Shown here one piece after another: positions 60,368-64,000 of a stretch of DNA of 64,000 nucleotides (position 1 is the first letter of the stretch; the number at the start of each line of letters is the position of its first letter). The notes under the pieces are model-generated. The model made no database searches. It had not been told where the DNA came from and was given only the letters and a program-made list of their open reading frames with translations. The position numbers and the translations under genes are program-made. The stretch is from Cololabis saira (Eukaryota > Chordata > Actinopteri > Beloniformes > Belonidae): positions 37,736,958 through 37,800,957 of the forward strand of contig NC_084596.1 in the NCBI RefSeq assembly GCF_033807715.1. Reading direction: 5' to 3'.

Positions 60368-60425
60368 TGCCCGAAGAGTGCTGGGATGGGCTCCAGCAGA
60401 TCCCTGTGACCCTAAATTAGAATAA
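60368..60425 (+). mobile_element. V-SINE-like 3' scrap
   Basis: GTGCTGGGATGGGCTCCAGC, then AGATCCCTGTGACCCTAAATTAG, read here in parts, match the 3' region of the SINE at 24367-24694 (GCTGGGATAGGCTCCAGC). It lies just upstream of the LINE at 60525. Confidence 0.6.
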
Positions 60426-61379
60426 CTAGAAAATTAGAAAAAAAACAAAAAAGAAAAAACATCTTGGTGATTCGGCCACAGTATTTCAGCGGTCCTGACT
60501 TTATTGTATTTATTAGTGTAAATAGTGCATCTTAGCCACCATGCAGCATATCTTCAACCGGAATACCTATCCATCAGGGAATCTATTCTTTTTGACTTTT
60601 CTCTGACTTTTTTGACTCCTTTGGAGGAAATAAGGGAGTGTGTTCCTGCTGGAGGAAACCTGAAATACAGACGGACAGTTGTGCGTCCCTCTCGACGCTA
60701 CAGGGGGCGGCGTGCTGGTGCCCCGCTCAGGTGGAAGAGAAGAGGACATCGTACTCCGCTCCCTGCTATCTTCATGTCCAACGTACGCTCTCTGTGCAGT
60801 AAAATGGACAAAATCAGCATTCTGCTGCGGTCTAACAACAACTTCCAGAGGAACTCTGCTCTCTTCTTCTGTGAGACCTGGCTGCATGACGGAGTTTCCG
60901 ACACTGCTGTGCAGTTACCTGGATTCCAGCTGATCAGAGCGGACTGGGACACGGAAACCAGGGCGAAATCGCAGTAAGGAGGTTTGTTTTTTTACTTAAA
61001 TAGTAACTGGTGCACAGATGCAGTGATATTACACCAACACTGTTGTGGCATCCTGGAATCAGTTTTTAGTGAGTGTAAACACTACTACTCCCCGAGAAAG
61101 TTCTCCTCCATCATCCTCGCCGGAGTTTACATACCTCCCCAAGCCCCCTTCTGCAAAGCACTACAACGGCTGGCTGAGCAGATCTCCAACGTGGAAACCT
61201 TTTGGCCAAACTCAGTAGTTCTTGTGATGGGAGATTTCAACAGCTGTAATCTCTCACAGGAGCCGCAGAACGACACACAGCTAGTGACGTGTACTAAGTG
61301 AGACAACAACACCCTGGACCACTTCTACTCCACCATAAAACACTCCTACCGCTCCACACCCCGTGCCCCCCTTGGACAC

Positions 61380-62467
61380 TAGGGCTGCAACGATTCGTCG
61401 ACGACGTCGACAAAAATCGATAATCAAAATTGTCGACAATGAATTCCATTGTCGACAATTGTCGCCAGACGTGTTTTTCCAATGGAGTGAGGCGTCTCAC
61501 TTCAATACAATCTCTGTCGAGTCGCGCATGCACGACAACGTCTGAGCGCAGCTGCGGGTAATAAAACTTTGATAAAAAATAAAATAAAAAGTTTGGGAGC
61601 ATTTTAGCCTCGATACGATGAATAAAAAGATGACTTGTAAGGTTTGCAAAGCCGACGTTGCTTTTCATGGGAGCACGTCGGTAATGCATTTGAAGAGAAA
61701 GCATGTCGGGGTGCTGAACGAAACGGACTCGCCTTGGTAAGATATTAAGCGTATTTTGGCTTTAAAAGAAAGCTTTAACGTTATGCCTGACAAAGTATTA
61801 AATTAAGTCAGATATCTGGAGAAACTGCGTTTAGTGTCTGTGGCGCGTCTTGGAAGAGAGACGCACAGGACCGCAGTCGGTCAGCAACATTCTCTCCCTC
61901 CACAGCAATGTAATGGCGATTCATTTGTTAAATTAATTTGTTTCATTCTAAACTTTGTTTATTTTATGTTATTTATTAGTATTATTTGAGCCACTCACAG
62001 CCTACTCGTTTATATAACCTCAATCACATAATTGATGCAGCGCGAAAGGCGAAAAAAGGGTTGTGCGCTGATGACAATGATGGACTTGCATCTAACTTTC
62101 ATTCAGGAGGCCTATGAACTGTCAATTATCCATCAAACTCCACAATGATCATGTTAACATTAAATCAGATAGATTTGTCTGGACATTTCTCTTGCGGGAC
62201 GGGAGAAGACACTAAATAAATACATCTTTATTGTGTGCCGTGCGGGCATGAATTCATGAGTTTTGCGGGAGGGGTGGGAGTGTAACACACGTTGCGGGCG
62301 GTAATGGTCAGAAATGCAGTGGGAGCAGGATGAAGAAAACAGTCCCGCTATAGCAGGGCTCTAGTACCATCTTTCTTGTTTTTATTATCATTTGCCACAT
62401 AATTAATGCAAACTCATACTAAATTTAAAGTAGTCGACTATTAAAATAGTCGTTAGTTGCAGCCCTA
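61380..62467 (+). mobile_element. hAT DNA transposon with BED exon, 1088 bp, nested in the LINE
   Basis: Left end TAGGGCTGCAACGATT and right end AGTTGCAGCCCTA are inverted. The flanking duplications TTGGACAC (61372-61379 and 62468-62475) are identical 8-mers taken from the LINE coding sequence. The left subterminal region holds repeated GTCGAC palindromes (CGTCGACGACGTCGAC and TTGTCGACAATG). A BED zinc-finger exon remains, but the catalytic core is gone, so the element is a deletion derivative of a hAT-Ac-like transposon. Confidence 0.96.
61588..61740 (+). pseudogene. BED zinc finger exon of hAT transposase
   Basis: The frame reads KVWEHFSLDTMNKKMTCKVC, then KADVAFHGSTSVMHLKRKHVG. It has the aromatic WEHF start, a CxxC pair and an HxxxxH pair, making a complete BED finger. 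It ends DSPW followed by TGGTAAGATA, which looks like a 5' splice donor as well as a TAA stop. The next exon is not present, consistent with internal deletion. In intact relatives this finger binds the transposon ends. Confidence 0.85.
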
Positions 62468-63139
62468 TTGGACACTCCGACCACAGCAGAATACAGACGG
62501 TCCCCACATACAGGCAGCAAGTGAAAAGTTCCAAACCATCCAGAACCACAGTGAGGAGGTGGACTCCAGAGGCAGAGGACATGCTTCAGGACTGCATGGA
62601 GTCTACTGACTGGGAGTCACGGAGGACCCCTGAGGATGACAACGGCAGTTTTACTGACACTGTCTGTTCTTCCATCAGCTTCTGTGAGCAGGCCTGCCTC
62701 CCAACCAAAACCATCACCGGGTACAATAACCAAAAGCCCTGGTTCTCCAAGCAGCTCAGAGAGCTCAGGCGCCAGGAAGAGCAGCCCTACAGAGAAGGTG
62801 ACATGGACACATTCAGGCTGGCCAGACAGGACCTCAAGAGGGCCATTAAAACCGCTAAAAGGAACTATAGTGCCAAACTTGAGTGTGATTCAGGCACCAA
62901 CGACTGCAGCTGTGTGGAGGACCCTCAGAACCATCACCATCTACAACAGAAAAGGCCTGTCATCACCCCCTCCCCCGGACTGGCTGATGATCTTAACACC
63001 TTTGACACCAGTCCCCCACATTGTCTCCACTCCCCTGCCCCCTCCCTCCTCCCACAATGGCACTGTGAGCTCTCCCCCACTCCCCACTCCCCATAACTCA
63101 CTCACGGTGCTGTTTTTACCAGGTTAAATTCCTGTGTAC

Positions 63140-63450
63140 ATTGCACACACACAGGTTCAGACCCCAGCGACTACAATAACCTTCATCCCATATCCAACCT
63201 GCCATTTCTCTCAAGAATACTGCAAAAGGCAGTGGCAGCACAGGTTCAGACTCATCTCTCCAACAATAACCTCGACGCCCAATTTCAATCCGACACAGAA
63301 ACGGCCCTCCTTAAAATTACAAATGACCTCCTAATGGCAGGGGACTCTGGACTATTATCCATCCTAATCATTCTTGAGTGTGGCCTTCAATACCATCTCA
63401 CACCCCAAACTCCTTCACAGATTATCTTACATTGGTATAACTGACATAGA
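63140..63450 (+). mobile_element. L2-like reverse transcriptase scrap
   Basis: Pieces in shifting frames read HPISNLPFLSRILQKAVAAQ, VQTHLSNNNLDAQFQS, TETALLKITNDLLMAGDSGL and LSILI, then a damaged AFNTISH block and a final KLLHRLSYIGITD-like stretch. These are RT blocks 2 to 3 of an L2-like element. A deletion removes the usual GFRxxHS piece between QFQS and TETAL. It may be a separate LINE from the one at 60525 rather than its continuation, because the two styles differ and no bridging RT sequence is present. Confidence 0.7.
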
Positions 63451-63454
63451 AAAT

Positions 63455-63876
63455 ATCCAGTGAGCAGCAGTTCCGTGGGGACTGAAATGCCTTGTTGATG
63501 CCAGAGGTCAGAGGTGAATGGCCAGACTGGTTTGAGCTGATAGAAAGGCAACAGCAACTCAAATAACTGCTCGTTACAGCCGAGGTATGCAGAAGAGCAT
63601 CTCTGAACGCACAACACGTTCAACCTTGAGGCGGATTGGCTACAGCAGCAGAAAATCACACCGGGTGCCACTCCTGACAGCTAAGATCAGGAAACTGAGG
63701 CTACAATTCACACAGGCTCACCAACATTGGACAACAGAAGACTGGAAAAATGTTGCCTGGTCTGGTGAGTCTTGATTTCTGTTGGGACATCCGGATGGTG
63801 TAGGGTCAGAATTTGGCGTCAACAACATGAAAGCATGGGTCCATCCTGCCTTGTATCAACAGTTCAGACTGGTGGT
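63455..63876 (+). pseudogene. Tc1-like transposase middle fragment with lost catalytic Asp
   Basis: The frame at 63587-63775 reads ERTTRSTLRRIGYSSRKSHR, then VPLLTAKIRKLRLQF, HQHWTTEDWKNVAWSGES and stop. Family members have WSDES here, so the first catalytic Asp is Gly (codon GGT 63764-63766) and the next Arg is a stop (TGA 63773-63775). Sequence continues in a broken frame (VNNMKAWVHPALYQQFRL) and stops at the junction with another transposon end near 63878. No inverted repeats are present. It is the same family as the leader fragment at 27590-27752 by my recollection of that fish repeat. Confidence 0.8.
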
Positions 63877-63878
63877 GT

Positions 63879-64000
63879 AAAGCCGAGGACACACCAACCC
63901 GACGTCGCCCGCTGTCGGCCGACTGCTGTGTCGCCTCACGTCGCCTGTGTCGGGCTGGGTCGGGCTAAAAAAGAAGCACTTGGACACACCGCAAAGACGA
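63879..64000 (+). mobile_element. Start of a GC-rich DNA transposon or MITE, cut by window end
   Basis: A sudden switch to CpG-rich sequence begins AAGCCGAGGACACACCAACC. It then contains CGACGTCG, GTCGGCCGAC and GTCGGGCTGGGTCGGGCT, and CTTGGACACACCGC repeats part of the opening. This style matches inverted-repeat termini of fish DNA transposons. The rest is outside the window. Confidence 0.5.

Larger units (their letters stand above)
60525..63130 (+). pseudogene. LINE ORF2: endonuclease domain and linker, split by a hAT insertion
   Basis: The frame begins in a basic leader (RRYRGRRAGAPLRWKRRGHR) and enters an APE-type endonuclease: MSNVRSLCSKMDKI, FCETWL (metal-binding Glu), AGVYIPP, GDFNS (catalytic Asp/Asn, Asp codon 61233-61235) and SDH (catalytic His). 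The hAT element at 61380-62467 separates LGH from SDH. After it the linker continues as RRWTPEAEDMLQDCMESTDW, ISFCEQACLPT, KPWFSKQLRELRR and RAIKTAKRNYSAKLE. Only two in-frame stops (TAA 60975-60977, TGA 61299-61301) occur before the insertion. The frame is kept across it: removing 1088 + 8 bp restores it exactly. After about 62880 the frame decays and the RT domain is missing. The family falls in the Rex1/CR1/L2-like group, clade not fixed. Confidence 0.88.

Overview
This is vertebrate nuclear DNA, most likely a teleost fish. It is AT-rich and has no compact or operon-like gene order. It carries a fish-type repeat load: a Tc1 element, several hAT elements, L2/CR1/Rex-like non-LTR retrotransposons, a V-SINE/DANA-like tRNA-derived SINE, a PIF/Harbinger-like element, and long (TA)n, (TATC)n, (GGAT)n, (GGAA)n/(GAAA)n and (CA)n arrays. 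I could not support any intact host protein-coding gene or exon. The window reads as intergenic or large-intron sequence, and every convincing protein-like segment belongs to a mobile element. The species cannot be fixed from the sequence alone.

Layout. Bases 1-10046 are mostly unique non-coding DNA with a CTCF-like site near 7.7 kb and a GC-richer unexplained block at 8.4-9.4 kb. Bases 10049-11679 are a complete Tc1/mariner element with 240-bp inverted repeats, a TA duplication and a transposase broken by one frameshift. From 12 to 31 kb there is a mosaic of TE relics. It holds LINE fragments (15.0-15.8, 20.7-21.4 on minus, 27.8-29.5, 29.7-30.7 kb), two hAT insertions with 8-bp duplications (18.05-19.31 and 22.14-22.78 kb), a Tc1 C-terminal relic (21.8 kb), a V-SINE-like element (24.4 kb) and a 104-bp inverted-repeat element with a 5-bp duplication (30.9 kb). 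At 33.0-33.3 kb lies a LINE 3' tail ending in (GGAT)n, and at 35.0-35.7 kb a short hAT-type element filled with a polypurine microsatellite. The stretch 35.7-46.3 kb is a quiet, gene-free region. At 46.3-47.0 kb there is a palindromic MITE, a 97-bp near-perfect palindrome and a transposon-terminus-like segment. At 51.39-52.70 kb there is a Harbinger-like element with a Myb/SANT remnant and a nested MITE. The stretch 52.7-60.4 kb is again quiet. From 60.5 kb to the end is a dense nest of TEs: a LINE endonuclease region split exactly at its SDH motif by a BED-zinc-finger hAT, then an L2-like reverse transcriptase scrap, a Tc1 relic that has lost a catalytic Asp, and the start of another DNA transposon that runs off the window.

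How the parts relate. The insertions form a readable relative history. The LINE came before the hAT inserted into it at 61.4 kb. The Harbinger-like element came before the palindromic MITE inside it. At least five distinguishable hAT termini occur within 64 kb. I found no clear evidence of a novel gene system. The most noteworthy features are the nested insertions with exact target duplications, the tRNA-like segment carried in a hAT, the perfect-arm palindrome, and the MITE family recurring inside or next to other elements.
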